Source: Regnicoccus frigidus | GTDB lineage: Bacteria > Cyanobacteriota > Cyanobacteriia > PCC-6307 > Cyanobiaceae | Direction of reading: 5' to 3' | Length of the DNA stretch: 64,000 bases | Assembly: GCA_025194985.1 (NCBI GenBank) | Contig: JAOANE010000055.1 | Span: 73,102 to 137,101, forward strand | Part shown: positions 8,292 through 16,613 of the stretch, piece after piece | How the letters are laid out: the number at the start of each line of letters is the position of its first letter | Numbering within the stretch: position 1 is the first letter of the stretch | The notes under the pieces: generated by a model | Database searches by the model: none | Seen by the model: the letters and a program-made list of their open reading frames with translations, nothing else | Told to the model about the DNA's origin: nothing | Translations under genes and position numbers: made by a program

Positions 8292-9653
8292 TCAGCTTCC
8301 CAGCAAGACCAGATTGCTGAAGGTGAGACCGTTCCATAGCGCGTGCATCCAGATGCAGGAGCTCAGCCGGCCGCTCGAGAGCCTCAGCCATCCCAGGGCC
8401 AAGCCGAGAACGAAGAGCGGCGAGAGCTCGCCGAGGCTGAGATGGGCCAGTCCGAAGATCGCACTGCTGAGCACCACGCCCCAGATCGGGCCAAGCTTGC
8501 GGGCCATGACCGGCAGCAACACCCCCCGGAAAATGGTTTCCTCAAACAGGGGAGCCAGCACGATCGCCGTGAAGGCAAAGCAGAAGAGTGTCCAGCCGCT
8601 GTCGCTGCGCAGCACGAGATCCAGCAAGGGATTGCTTCCGCCCGGGTCGCTCCAGACCAGCTGCTGCAGCCAGCCGGTCAGGCTGACCAAGGGCAACACG
8701 ATCAGGAAGCCCTTGAACGCCTGAGCCAACGGCGGACCAGGCGGTCGCCAGCGGTATTGCAGCCAGCCCCCCTGGGGAGGCTCACCGTTGAGCATCAGTC
8801 TGAGAATGGCCAGGGGCGCCGCCATCAGTCCTAAGTAGAGAAGGAGCACCGTCAGCCCCTCGGCCAGGGGAGACCCGACCTGGAGCACGGCCAGCAGCCG
8901 GCTGATCAAGGGACTGATCAGCAGTGGGGTGACCAGGGCGCCCAGCAACACAAAACCGCCGGCGATCAGCAGGATCACATCGATCACCCCGAGCTGGGGG
9001 CCGAGCAAGGGGGGCAGTGGTGGGGTTTTGCCGCGCCAGCGCAACCAGCCTTCGCGAGCAATCAGAACCACACCGGCCAGCAGGGCCAGGGCTGGAACGA
9101 GGTTGATCCCGGCCAGTTGAAGCACGGCCCGCCCCTCCGCCTGGGGATTGGCGCAGCTGGACGGGGTTGCCCCAAGGGCCTGGCAGCTCAGCCTCTGCAG
9201 CAGCGGATCGGCGGGCAGTTGATCGGCAGGGATCGCTTGCCCCCCAGGGAGAACGGCAATCTCCAGCAGCCTTGTCGCCAGGGCGCGGCTGATCGGATCG
9301 CCGCTGTTGCGTAGCTCCTCGAGCACGGGCCTAGCCCGTTCGGGCTCGGTACTGTTGCGTTGCAAGAGGGCCCGCAGCAGCTGGTCACTGGCCGTGGCTT
9401 GCCGGTCGAGTTCTTGGAGAAGGGCTGCCTGCGGATTTTCTCCAATCAGCAAAGGGCGAAGCGATGGGGGCACCTGTGGCTCGGCCAGAGCCGCCAGCTC
9501 CAGCTGGCGGCGCATGAGATCGTTGCCGACCGATGGCCGCCCCAGGCTTTCCACCAGCCCATTGACCCAGAGCAGCACGCTCAAGGCCAAACAGACCATG
9601 GCCAGCCCCAGCTTCCAAGGCAACTTGCGTTGCCGATTTTCGCCTGGATTCAA
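8292..9653 (-). CDS. CPBP-family intramembrane metalloprotease
   Basis: The protein is 453 residues. It has one N-terminal membrane helix, a soluble Leu/Gln/Pro-rich region, then about eight hydrophobic helices. The CPBP (Abi) motifs are present: FEETIFRG (Glu 371-372, Arg 376), His 404 in GLAHLS and His 437 in HALWNG. These form the metal site of CAAX-type and bacteriocin-processing membrane proteases. The start is set at TTG 9653 because a GAGGAAGGA ribosome site lies just upstream; the frame is open to 9878 but that part overlaps the divergent gene. Substrate unknown. Confidence 0.87.
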   Translation of the reverse strand: MNPGENRQRKLPWKLGLAMVCLALSVLLWVNGLVESLGRPSVGNDLMRRQLELAALAEPQVPPSLRPLLIGENPQAALLQELDRQATASDQLLRALLQRNSTEPERARPVLEELRNSGDPISRALATRLLEIAVLPGGQAIPADQLPADPLLQRLSCQALGATPSSCANPQAEGRAVLQLAGINLVPALALLAGVVLIAREGWLRWRGKTPPLPPLLGPQLGVIDVILLIAGGFVLLGALVTPLLISPLISRLLAVLQVGSPLAEGLTVLLLYLGLMAAPLAILRLMLNGEPPQGGWLQYRWRPPGPPLAQAFKGFLIVLPLVSLTGWLQQLVWSDPGGSNPLLDLVLRSDSGWTLFCFAFTAIVLAPLFEETIFRGVLLPVMARKLGPIWGVVLSSAIFGLAHLSLGELSPLFVLGLALGWLRLSSGRLSSCIWMHALWNGLTFSNLVLLGS

Positions 9654-9726
9654 CCGTCCTTCCTCGATCGCTCGATTCTCACCCGGAGCCCTCCCATACG
9701 ATGGCCACGTTTTCGGCCTTTGTTTC

Positions 9727-11091
9727 GTGCCCCTCAGGCTCCTGCTGGTCCGCCATGGACTGAGCAGCTTCAACCTTGAACGCCGGGTGCAGGGCCGTGA
9801 CGATCTGTCGTCATTGAGCGACCAGGGCCGGGAGCAGGCCTTGGTCACAGGCGCGGCGCTGAAGCCCCTGACCATCACGGCGGCCTACAGCTCCCCACTC
9901 AGCCGGGCCCGGGATACGGCGGCCCTGCTGCTGGGCGCCCAGGCTGGCGGCCTCAGCGCCCAGCTCGAGGAGGGCCTGCTTGAGGTGGACTTCGAACCCT
10001 GGACCGGCCTGCTGAGCAGCGAACTCAAACAACGTTTTCCTGAGTCCTATCGGCTCTGGCTCCAGGCCCCTGACCAGCTTGAGCTCAGGCGCCACGACGG
10101 CAGCCCCTATCGGCCGATCGCCGAACTGATGCTTCAGGCAGGCCAGTGGCTGGAGAAGTTAAAGCGGCTCCATCCCCCCGGCGCCGCTGATCAAACCGTT
10201 CTCGTTGTGGCCCACAGCGCCATCTTGCGGTGCCTGTTGCTGAACCTGTTGGGGTTGCCTGCCAGCTGCTTTCAGCGCTTACGGATCGATAACTGCTCCC
10301 TTTCGGTCCTGAATCTGAGCGCCGCTGCTGGCGGCACTCCCGAGCTGCAGATTGAATCACTGAACAGCACGGCCCATCTCGGCCCGGCGTTGCCAGTCAA
10401 GGGTCCTGGTCCGCGGTTGCTGCTGGTGCGCCACGGCGAGACCGAATGGAATCGCCAGGGCCGCTTCCAGGGCCAGATCGATATTCCGCTCAATAGCCAA
10501 GGTTTTGTCCAGGCGGAGGCGGCTGGCCGCTGCCTGGCCGCTGTGCCGATCCAGCGCGCCTACGCCAGTTCAATGGCCCGCCCCCGTCAGACCGCCGAAT
10601 GCATCCTGGCCGGGCGCTCCGACATCCCGCTCACCTGCCTGAAGGGACTGGTGGAAATTGGCCATGGCCTTTGGGAAGGGCAACTGGAAGCCGAGATCCA
10701 GGCGGGTTGGCCCGAGTTGCTGAACTCCTGGAAGCTCGCGCCCCACACGGTGCAGATGCCCGAGGGTGAAACGCTTCAGGATGTCTGGCACCGATCCGTC
10801 GCCAGCTTCGGGCGAATCGCCGCTGGCCTCGATGCCGATGAAACGGCCTTGGTCGTTGCCCATGATGCCGTCAATAAAACGATCCTCTGCGACCTCCTTG
10901 GCCTCGGCCCAGCGGCGATCTGGATGGTCAAGCAGGGCAACGGCGGGGTCAGCGTGATCGACTACCCGGCGCCCCTGCCATCTGGCGAGGAGAGCGGCCC
11001 GTTTGGCCAGCGGCAGCCGGTGGTGACCTGCCTGAATCTGACCACCCATCTCGGCGGTGTGCTCGATCAGACCGCAGCCGGGGCGCTCTGA
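9727..11091 (+). CDS. Two-domain histidine phosphatase (phosphoglycerate mutase-like)
   Basis: The 454-residue protein is a tandem fusion of two histidine-phosphatase domains. Domain 1 begins at the N-terminus with RHG at residues 9-11 and a late catalytic His in VVAHSAIL (about 163). Domain 2 starts near 230 with RHGETEWN (RHG 235-237) and VVAHDAVNK. Domain 1 reads RHGLSSFN, lacking the usual E/Q-T after RHG, so its specificity may differ or be reduced. Members act as mutases or phosphatases; some cyanobacterial relatives are phosphoserine phosphatases, so this could serve serine synthesis. The GTG at 9727 is the only in-frame start beside the RHG motif. The stop overlaps the next ATG by one base. 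Confidence 0.9.
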   Translation: MPLRLLLVRHGLSSFNLERRVQGRDDLSSLSDQGREQALVTGAALKPLTITAAYSSPLSRARDTAALLLGAQAGGLSAQLEEGLLEVDFEPWTGLLSSELKQRFPESYRLWLQAPDQLELRRHDGSPYRPIAELMLQAGQWLEKLKRLHPPGAADQTVLVVAHSAILRCLLLNLLGLPASCFQRLRIDNCSLSVLNLSAAAGGTPELQIESLNSTAHLGPALPVKGPGPRLLLVRHGETEWNRQGRFQGQIDIPLNSQGFVQAEAAGRCLAAVPIQRAYASSMARPRQTAECILAGRSDIPLTCLKGLVEIGHGLWEGQLEAEIQAGWPELLNSWKLAPHTVQMPEGETLQDVWHRSVASFGRIAAGLDADETALVVAHDAVNKTILCDLLGLGPAAIWMVKQGNGGVSVIDYPAPLPSGEESGPFGQRQPVVTCLNLTTHLGGVLDQTAAGAL

Positions 11092-12359
11092 TGACGGCCT
11101 GTTTTCTTCAGGGCGTCCGCTTTCTGGAGGGTCCAGGCCATCGCTTGCGCCACGAGGATGTGCTCCTGGAGAACGGACGGCTGCAGGCCCTTGGGCCGGG
11201 GGCTGTGGCCGCAGCCGAAGCCCTGGGCTTGGCCCCACGTCCTGCCCTTGATTGGCTGTTGGCTCCGGCCCTGGTGGATCCACACAGCCTGTTGGAGCGG
11301 CCCGAGGACGGCACGGCCGAAACCCTCGAGAGCCTGGTGCACTCAGCCTCGGCTGCGGGTTACGGCACCGTGGCACTGCTGCCGCGCAGCCGCAGCTGGC
11401 GGGACCGGCCCGAGCGGCTGCAGCTGCGCTGTCCACCGCCGTTTCAGTTGCCGCTCTGGGGCGGCTTCAGCCTCGGTGGCTCCGGCCTTGACCTGGCCCC
11501 CCACGCCGAACTGATCGCCGCAGGCGCGATCGGCCTGGCCGACGACGACCAGTTGCCCCCTTTGGCCCTGGTTGAACGTGGATTACGGCTGGGCGAAGCG
11601 GCGGGGCGACCGGTGTTGCTCGCTCCGCGCGACCCTGCGCTGGCCATGGAAGGTTTCGTGCGCGAGGGGGTCGAAGCCCTCAGGGCCGGCTGGCCGCCCG
11701 ATCCAACAATCAGCGAAACCCTGCCCCTGCAGAGCGTATTGGCCCTGAGCCAAACCCTCAGCGGCCAGGAACTCCGCCTGTGCAACCTCTCCACGGCCGC
11801 TGGCGTTGCCCTGCTGCGCGCTGGCAACGGCACGCTGCCGGCCAGTGTCTGCTGGTGGCATCTGGTGGCCGACAGTGGCCGGCTTGATCCCAGCGCCGAG
11901 GGTTGGCGACTGACCCCCTCCCTCGGCGGGCCTGCTGACCGCAGAGCCCTGGTGGCCGGGCTGGCCGATGGGGTGCTCAGCGCTGTGGCAGTCCATCACC
12001 TTCCCCTCGACGCCGAAGAACGGCTGCTGCCGATCGATCAGCGTCGTCCAGGTCTTGCCGGCCATCGCCACGTCCTGCCGTCTCTCTGGCAGGAGCTGGT
12101 GGTAGGCCACGGCTGGACGGTGGAGGCGCTTTGGGACGCCCTCTGTTGGGGCCCTGCCCGCTACCTGGGGTTGGCTGAGGAGTCGTTGGCGATCGGCGAC
12201 CAGCGTTGGCTGCTGTTCGACCCCGGCCAGGTCTGGCAGCCGGCCTCCGACATCCATGGATCCCTGGCTGCCAATCAGCCGTTTGCTGACCAGTCGCTTA
12301 CGGGGCAGGTGCTGGCGACGGGGTTGCTGCCGGAACTTTGGCGGGGGCTGGCGGGGTAA
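11091..12359 (+). CDS. Dihydroorotase-like protein, probably non-catalytic
   Basis: The 422-residue protein follows the dihydroorotase (amidohydrolase) pattern: a family-like N-terminal sandwich, LAPALVDPH at 58-65, GAIGLADDD at 145-153, a CNLSTAAGV segment and AVAVHHLPLD at 298-307. Compared with active enzymes (HxH, HAED, CHVST, ATDHAPH), several metal or substrate His/Asp positions are changed: the second His of HxH is Leu, the HAED His is Pro, the CHVST His is Asn, and ATDH is AVHH. It is therefore likely inactive, like the pseudo-dihydroorotases that scaffold aspartate transcarbamoylase in some bacteria; that role is inference. TGATG coupling to the phosphatase gene; 62-bp 3' overlap with lepB. 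Confidence 0.85.
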   Translation: MTACFLQGVRFLEGPGHRLRHEDVLLENGRLQALGPGAVAAAEALGLAPRPALDWLLAPALVDPHSLLERPEDGTAETLESLVHSASAAGYGTVALLPRSRSWRDRPERLQLRCPPPFQLPLWGGFSLGGSGLDLAPHAELIAAGAIGLADDDQLPPLALVERGLRLGEAAGRPVLLAPRDPALAMEGFVREGVEALRAGWPPDPTISETLPLQSVLALSQTLSGQELRLCNLSTAAGVALLRAGNGTLPASVCWWHLVADSGRLDPSAEGWRLTPSLGGPADRRALVAGLADGVLSAVAVHHLPLDAEERLLPIDQRRPGLAGHRHVLPSLWQELVVGHGWTVEALWDALCWGPARYLGLAEESLAIGDQRWLLFDPGQVWQPASDIHGSLAANQPFADQSLTGQVLATGLLPELWRGLAG

Positions 12360-13080
12360 GCCCATCGCCTTCACCAAGCTCACCGGTGCGGTCGAGCGGC
12401 CAGAACCGGAAGAAGGCCCTGCCGATGATTTCCTTCTCAGGCAGAAAGGCACCCCCGGGCCAGAAACGGCCATCCCAGCTATTGGCGCGGTTGTCCCCCA
12501 AGGCCAGCACATGGCCCAGGGGGACCACTGTGTTCAGACTGCGGCAGGGTCCGATCCCCTGTTCATCGGTTTGGCAGAAATTCTGAACATAGGGTTCGCT
12601 CAGCGGCTGACCGTTGAGCCAGACCTGCCCCTGGGGATTGACTGTCACGCGGTCGCCGGCAATGGCCACGACCCGTTTGATGTAGGCGTCACAGGCGGGC
12701 GACTGGATGCCCGGGATCGAGCCCAGCAGCGGCAGGTTCACCAGCAGGCAGCGCAGCGGGCCTGCCTGGTGATCCACCCTGAGGGCAGGATCGAAATGGA
12801 ATGGTGAATTGAACACCACAATTTCTCCGCGCTCAGGGTTGCGGCCGCGATAGCTGATCTTCTCGACCAGCAGCCGGTCTTGGATCTGAAGCCCCGGCAA
12901 CATCGAGCCGGATGGAATGAAGCGGGCTTCAATCAGGAAATGGCGGATCCCAAGGGCCAGCGCCAGGGTGAACACCACACTGCGCCAGAAGGCCCAGGCA
13001 CTCTCTTGGGGCCGGGGGTTGGTGGATTCTGATTTCTGTGGCGGCCCCAGAAGTGGTGACGGGGGATCCTCGGCAGTCAA
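12298..13080 (-). CDS. lepB: Signal peptidase I
   Basis: The 260-residue membrane protease cleaves Sec and Tat signal peptides on the outer face of the membrane. One anchor helix (about 33-50) precedes the catalytic Ser 59 in PSGSM, the general base Lys 135 in YIKRVVAIAGD, and the GDNRANSWDGR box. It ends in a Pro/Ala-rich tail that overlaps the convergent dihydroorotase-like gene by 62 bp. The start appears to be TTG at 13080; no ATG lies before the anchor. It is divergent from the gene at 13196 across about 115 bp that must hold both promoters. Confidence 0.94.
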   Translation of the reverse strand: MTAEDPPSPLLGPPQKSESTNPRPQESAWAFWRSVVFTLALALGIRHFLIEARFIPSGSMLPGLQIQDRLLVEKISYRGRNPERGEIVVFNSPFHFDPALRVDHQAGPLRCLLVNLPLLGSIPGIQSPACDAYIKRVVAIAGDRVTVNPQGQVWLNGQPLSEPYVQNFCQTDEQGIGPCRSLNTVVPLGHVLALGDNRANSWDGRFWPGGAFLPEKEIIGRAFFRFWPLDRTGELGEGDGLTPPAPAKVPAATPSPAPAP

Positions 13081-13195
13081 AGCACCTATGGCGTCTGGAT
13101 GGCAGGTCCTGGCTCGTGCGGCTGGACCAGACCTGAACCCTACGTGCTGAGCTCGGCGACCCCCTCCCTACCCTGGTGCGGATTGCAACGGCCCC

Positions 13196-14737
13196 ATGGC
13201 AAGGCCCCGCTGGCAGACCCTGCGAAGCAACGGTGAGAGCCGGCTGGCTAGGCGCTGGGATCAGTTCGTCGCACTCTGGGCGAGCCTCAACCTGCTCTGG
13301 ATCTGCTTCGACATCAGCTACGTGCCGCTGCGAACCTTCTGGCTGCAGCGCAACCTCTATCCCTTGCCATCGGTGCCTCTGGTGTTGCGGCTGCGTTGGC
13401 TGCCGAACATCACGCCGCTGTATGACCCCATCAAGGGGATCGAACCCCACCGCGAAACCCAGGCTTTCAGCGAACGCTTCAACGAACTCGATCAGGCCCT
13501 GACGGCCGGCTCCGCGGCGCCAGATCTGAGGCGCGCCCAGGTGGAACTCGCCCAGGAGATGATTGCCGAGAACCCTTTTCTGGCCTCGGGCGGCTCGGGC
13601 ACCCTCGAGAAGATCAAGAACCGCTTACGGGACCGTGCTGACCTGGATTCCTCCAAGGAATCCGCCGCTGTCCTGCTCAGCGATGACTGGCTGGCCCAGA
13701 ACCCCTGGCCCGAGGAACGGCAGTTCTGGCGCCAGCAAATCCTGCCCCTGGTGGCCACCAATTACTGGCGCTCGATCGATGAGAACGGCCGGCCCACCGA
13801 CCACTTCTGGCGCGGCGATCTACTTCTTTTTCAGAGTGTCTTTCTGGTCGATATCCTGCTGCGGGTGATCCGCTCCAGGCGGCGATTGCCGGGGCTGAGC
13901 TGGGGTCAGGCCCTGTTGCGCCGCTGGACCGATCTGCCCCTGCTGCTGCCGTTCTGGCCCCTGCTGCGGGTGATTCCGGTGGTCGAGCGGTTGCAGACCA
14001 GTGGACTGGCCAATTTTGAGCCCCTGCGGGCCGTGGTCAGCCGTGTCGTGGTCGCCTTGCTGGCAGTGGAACTGTTCGAGGTGCTGGCGCTGCAATTGAT
14101 GGATGGAGCCCAGGGCCTGATCCGTTCATCCCAATGGCCCGAGCGCATCCGGCGCTTGCCGAGCCACCAGAACGTGAACCTCAATGACGAGCGGGAGGTG
14201 GTGGAACTGACGCGGATCTGGGGCCCGTTGTTGCTGCGTCAGGTCGCTCCGCGCCTTGGCCCCGAACTGGAGGCCGTGCTCAGCCATTCTCTGCAACAAA
14301 CCCTGCAGGGAATGGTGGTACCCCCTGGCCTTCGCCAGCTTCAGCCCCTGCTGCAGCTGGAGCTTGGCCTCTCCAAGCAATTGGCCAGCGGCGTGGTCCA
14401 GAGCCTGCTCGATCTTTCACGCAGCGCTGGGGATCGGATCCAGAAACCGGATAACCAGCAGATCGACCTGTTGGAGCGCGTTCTGGACCGCTTCTGGGAG
14501 GAACTGGCCGATTCCCTGGAGAACAGCGTGGCGCTTGAGCGCAGCCAGCAGCTGCTCTGCACGCTGCTGGAGGAACTCAAGCTGAACTACCTGGGCCAGA
14601 TCAACCGCACCGGGATCAATGCCCTGATTCGAGAGCTGGATCAGCTGATGGTTCCGGCAGAAGCTTCACCAGGACCTGGGACCAGGCCAGAGGATCAAAG
14701 CCAAAGCCCACCAGCAGCGACGAGCCGTCTGAACTGA
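13196..14737 (+). CDS. Conserved membrane protein of unknown function
   Basis: I do not recognise a named family. The 513-residue product has an N-terminal hydrophobic segment (about 25-50), hydrophobic stretches near 215-235, 250-270 and 285-305, and a long helical C-terminal half rich in Leu/Gln/Glu with several heptad-like runs. The ATG at 13196 is well placed. The last ~40 residues are Pro/Ser-rich and are encoded opposite the 3' end of the Spx-like gene (122-bp overlap). Codon use matches the neighbours. Confidence 0.8.
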   Translation: MARPRWQTLRSNGESRLARRWDQFVALWASLNLLWICFDISYVPLRTFWLQRNLYPLPSVPLVLRLRWLPNITPLYDPIKGIEPHRETQAFSERFNELDQALTAGSAAPDLRRAQVELAQEMIAENPFLASGGSGTLEKIKNRLRDRADLDSSKESAAVLLSDDWLAQNPWPEERQFWRQQILPLVATNYWRSIDENGRPTDHFWRGDLLLFQSVFLVDILLRVIRSRRRLPGLSWGQALLRRWTDLPLLLPFWPLLRVIPVVERLQTSGLANFEPLRAVVSRVVVALLAVELFEVLALQLMDGAQGLIRSSQWPERIRRLPSHQNVNLNDEREVVELTRIWGPLLLRQVAPRLGPELEAVLSHSLQQTLQGMVVPPGLRQLQPLLQLELGLSKQLASGVVQSLLDLSRSAGDRIQKPDNQQIDLLERVLDRFWEELADSLENSVALERSQQLLCTLLEELKLNYLGQINRTGINALIRELDQLMVPAEASPGPGTRPEDQSQSPPAATSRLN

Positions 14738-15035
14738 TCAGGAAGGGTCTGCGGATCAGTTTGCCGTCAGCAGAGAGGGCGTCGATGGCCTGCTCAGGTT
14801 CCATCTCCTTAACGACCGCTGGCCCCAAAGCGCGGTAGCTCAACCCACTGGTGTTGAACAACCGCCGAGGCACAGGCAGCCGTTCCCAAGCCAAGGCAAG
14901 CTCGGCCCGTGAAGGCGGGGTCAGCGTGATATCAACCAGGCTGTAGGCGATCGCCTTTTGGTCGAGCCAGGCGATTGCCTTGCGGCAGGTTGAGCAGCGG
15001 GAGTAGCTGTAAAGCTTGAGGGGACCTGGGCTCAA
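14616..15035 (-). CDS. Spx/ArsC-like thioredoxin-fold protein
   Basis: This 139-residue protein belongs to the ArsC/Spx/MgsR superfamily. It opens with YSRCSTCRKA, a CxxC pair at Cys 14 and Cys 17, followed by the DITLTPPS and LFNTSGLSYR segments typical of the family and RRPFLI near residue 95. Members are arsenate reductases or redox-sensing RNA polymerase-binding regulators; which applies here cannot be told. It starts at a TTG overlapping the ferredoxin stop (TTGA), so it is likely co-translated with that gene. Confidence 0.87.
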   Translation of the reverse strand: MSPGPLKLYSYSRCSTCRKAIAWLDQKAIAYSLVDITLTPPSRAELALAWERLPVPRRLFNTSGLSYRALGPAVVKEMEPEQAIDALSADGKLIRRPFLISSDGSSLLVGFGFDPLAWSQVLVKLLPEPSADPALESGH

Positions 15036-15394
15036 GCTTTGCCGATCAGCGCCTTCAGCGCACCCACCAGGCTGTTGGAGCCCTTACCCACCGCCGCATC
15101 AGGGCGGGTGCGGACGCTGACATCACCGTTGACGGTGGTACGGCAGCTCAAGCGATAGCTCGCGGGCCGATCAGCCAAATAAACCTGCTCGACATCGCTG
15201 CGGGGGGAGAGGTTGCGGGCGCCATCAAGCACCTCCACCACGCAGGTGCCGCACTGGCCGAGGCCACCGCAGTTGTTGAAGTTGTTCACCCCTTTGTAGG
15301 GGTTGATGCCGGCATCGAGTGCCGCCTTGCGGAGGTTGGCTCCCTCAATGCATCCAACCTGCTGGCCTTCCTGTTCAAAACGGATGGTGGGCAC
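15032..15394 (-). CDS. [2Fe-2S] ferredoxin
   Basis: The 120-residue ferredoxin-fold protein has cluster-ligand candidates Cys 42, 48, 51 and 84 (C-x5-C-x2-C, then LSC), close to but not identical with the spacing in photosynthetic plant-type ferredoxins. The SYRLSCRTTVNGDV region closes the fold, and a Gly/Ser/Leu/Lys tail follows. It probably serves as an electron carrier with an unknown partner. The start is GTG at 15394. It is the first gene of a two-gene unit with the Spx-like gene, joining an Fe-S carrier with a thiol protein. Confidence 0.92.
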   Translation of the reverse strand: MPTIRFEQEGQQVGCIEGANLRKAALDAGINPYKGVNNFNNCGGLGQCGTCVVEVLDGARNLSPRSDVEQVYLADRPASYRLSCRTTVNGDVSVRTRPDAAVGKGSNSLVGALKALIGKA

Positions 15395-15512
15395 GGACTG
15401 CGGAGGTACACGGCACCTCCAAACCTACCTGCCCGCGCGGTCGTTGAGGGCAGGTGTGCAAGGGTTCGTGGCGACGCTAAGGAGCAACCCAGCTGCCGCT
15501 GAGGCGACCGGA

Positions 15513-15758
15513 TTACTGATGCCCGTGGACTAGGGCTGGCGATGGGGGAACGACTGTGTTCTCAAGCGTGAGCCGATCACTGACGACTCCGGCAATAGGA
15601 ACGAAGAGGGCGAGGAAACCAATCAGCCCTCCAAACAACGAAGAACCGGTTTGCAACATCGAGCCCGGACTGAACGGGTCCTCTGAGGCTTCGCTGTCGT
15701 GATCCTTGGCGGGGTGAGGGAAGGCCTCGGAAGAATGTCGGGGCTGGTCGGAGTCCAT
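15513..15758 (-). CDS. Small single-helix membrane protein, hypothetical
   Basis: The product is 81 residues with a hydrophilic Ser/His/Asp/Pro-rich N-terminal third and one clear hydrophobic helix (FGGLIGFLALFVPIAGVV, about residues 42-59) followed by a short tail. The ATG start and the isolated helix resemble small thylakoid or plasma-membrane proteins, but I cannot assign a family. About 175 bp upstream and 118 bp downstream are non-coding. Confidence 0.55.
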   Translation of the reverse strand: MDSDQPRHSSEAFPHPAKDHDSEASEDPFSPGSMLQTGSSLFGGLIGFLALFVPIAGVVSDRLTLENTVVPPSPALVHGHQ

Positions 15759-15932
15759 GGACTGGGGTTAAGGAATACCCTCCCTGGAAGCTGAGACCGC
15801 CCTTGAAGAGCCGGAATCAGGTTGATCGGGAAGCAACGGGACGTCTCTGGCAGAAACCAACTGAGCAATTCAGCGGCACCGCCGTTAACAAACAGTCTTT
15901 TCAATTCTGACACCAAGTGGGCCTGCAGTTGT

Positions 15933-16448
15933 TCAGGCGGCGGGCCGGGACTGATCAAAGCCGTCGCGCTTGCTGCTGAGATCGGTGGGCGCTGCTTCCA
16001 TGCGGTTCATCAAGGAACGGATCGCCTGGAGCTCTTCGAGAATGGAGCCCAACAACTGCTGGGTGGCCGTTGAAGGCGAATTGAGCACCTCCACGGTGAC
16101 TTCCTTGATTCGCAGCACATCCCGCGCAAAGCGAGCCACTTCGTGGGGGTGGAACTGCAACGGTTCCTTCTGATCCGTGCGGTATTCCGGATTGAGGCGG
16201 CGGGGGTTGAAGGGGGGATTGAGGTTGCGCGGATCGGTGTTGGTGTAGCGGTACACCGAGGCGCGAGAACGGTTCAGGGCGCTCTGAACGTCGTCGATGC
16301 CGATCAGGTGCTCCTCTGGCGTGGCCGATTCGCCGCCTGGGAGGCCGATCAACGGCGGGCTGATCTGGCCGGGCATGGAAGTGAACGGCTCAACCCTGTG
16401 GCCGGAAGGGGCGATCCCCCCGCTGGAACCATGGGGAGCCGCAGCCAT
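15933..16448 (-). CDS. Putative DNA-binding protein (HTH-like), conserved unknown
   Basis: The 171-residue product has a Gly/Pro-rich N-terminus, then a segment IDDVQSALNRSRASVYRYTN (about residues 50-70) that reads like a MerR- or excisionase-type helix-turn-helix, followed by Asn/Pro/Arg-rich sequence, and a C-terminal helix likely to be a coiled coil. The longer open frame to 16952 runs over proS on the other strand, so the ATG at 16448 is taken. It is divergent from proS over about 165 bp. Function unknown; DNA binding is inference. Confidence 0.7.
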   Translation of the reverse strand: MAAAPHGSSGGIAPSGHRVEPFTSMPGQISPPLIGLPGGESATPEEHLIGIDDVQSALNRSRASVYRYTNTDPRNLNPPFNPRRLNPEYRTDQKEPLQFHPHEVARFARDVLRIKEVTVEVLNSPSTATQQLLGSILEELQAIRSLMNRMEAAPTDLSSKRDGFDQSRPAA

Positions 16449-16613
16449 GAGACTATCCTGAGACGAATGGGATTGATGAGTCGACCATAGCAGAAGTCTC
16501 CCGCTCCCTGGGGCCTCCGTCCAGACCTTCCTGGCTGCTTGTTTCGGTTGGCTGTGCGTCGGACGTCCTGCAACTAGGTGATAGGTTCCAACCCCTTTCG
16601 CCCGGCTAGTGAG

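Noticed and set aside
9654..9878. N-terminal extension of the CPBP protease frame
   Set aside because: It overlaps the divergent phosphatase gene, looks like non-coding Arg/Ser-rich translation, and a strong ribosome site marks the TTG at 9653.
15623..15958. 111-residue minus-strand frame
   Set aside because: It overlaps the more protein-like 81-residue membrane protein in another frame and shows no family-like or ordered sequence.
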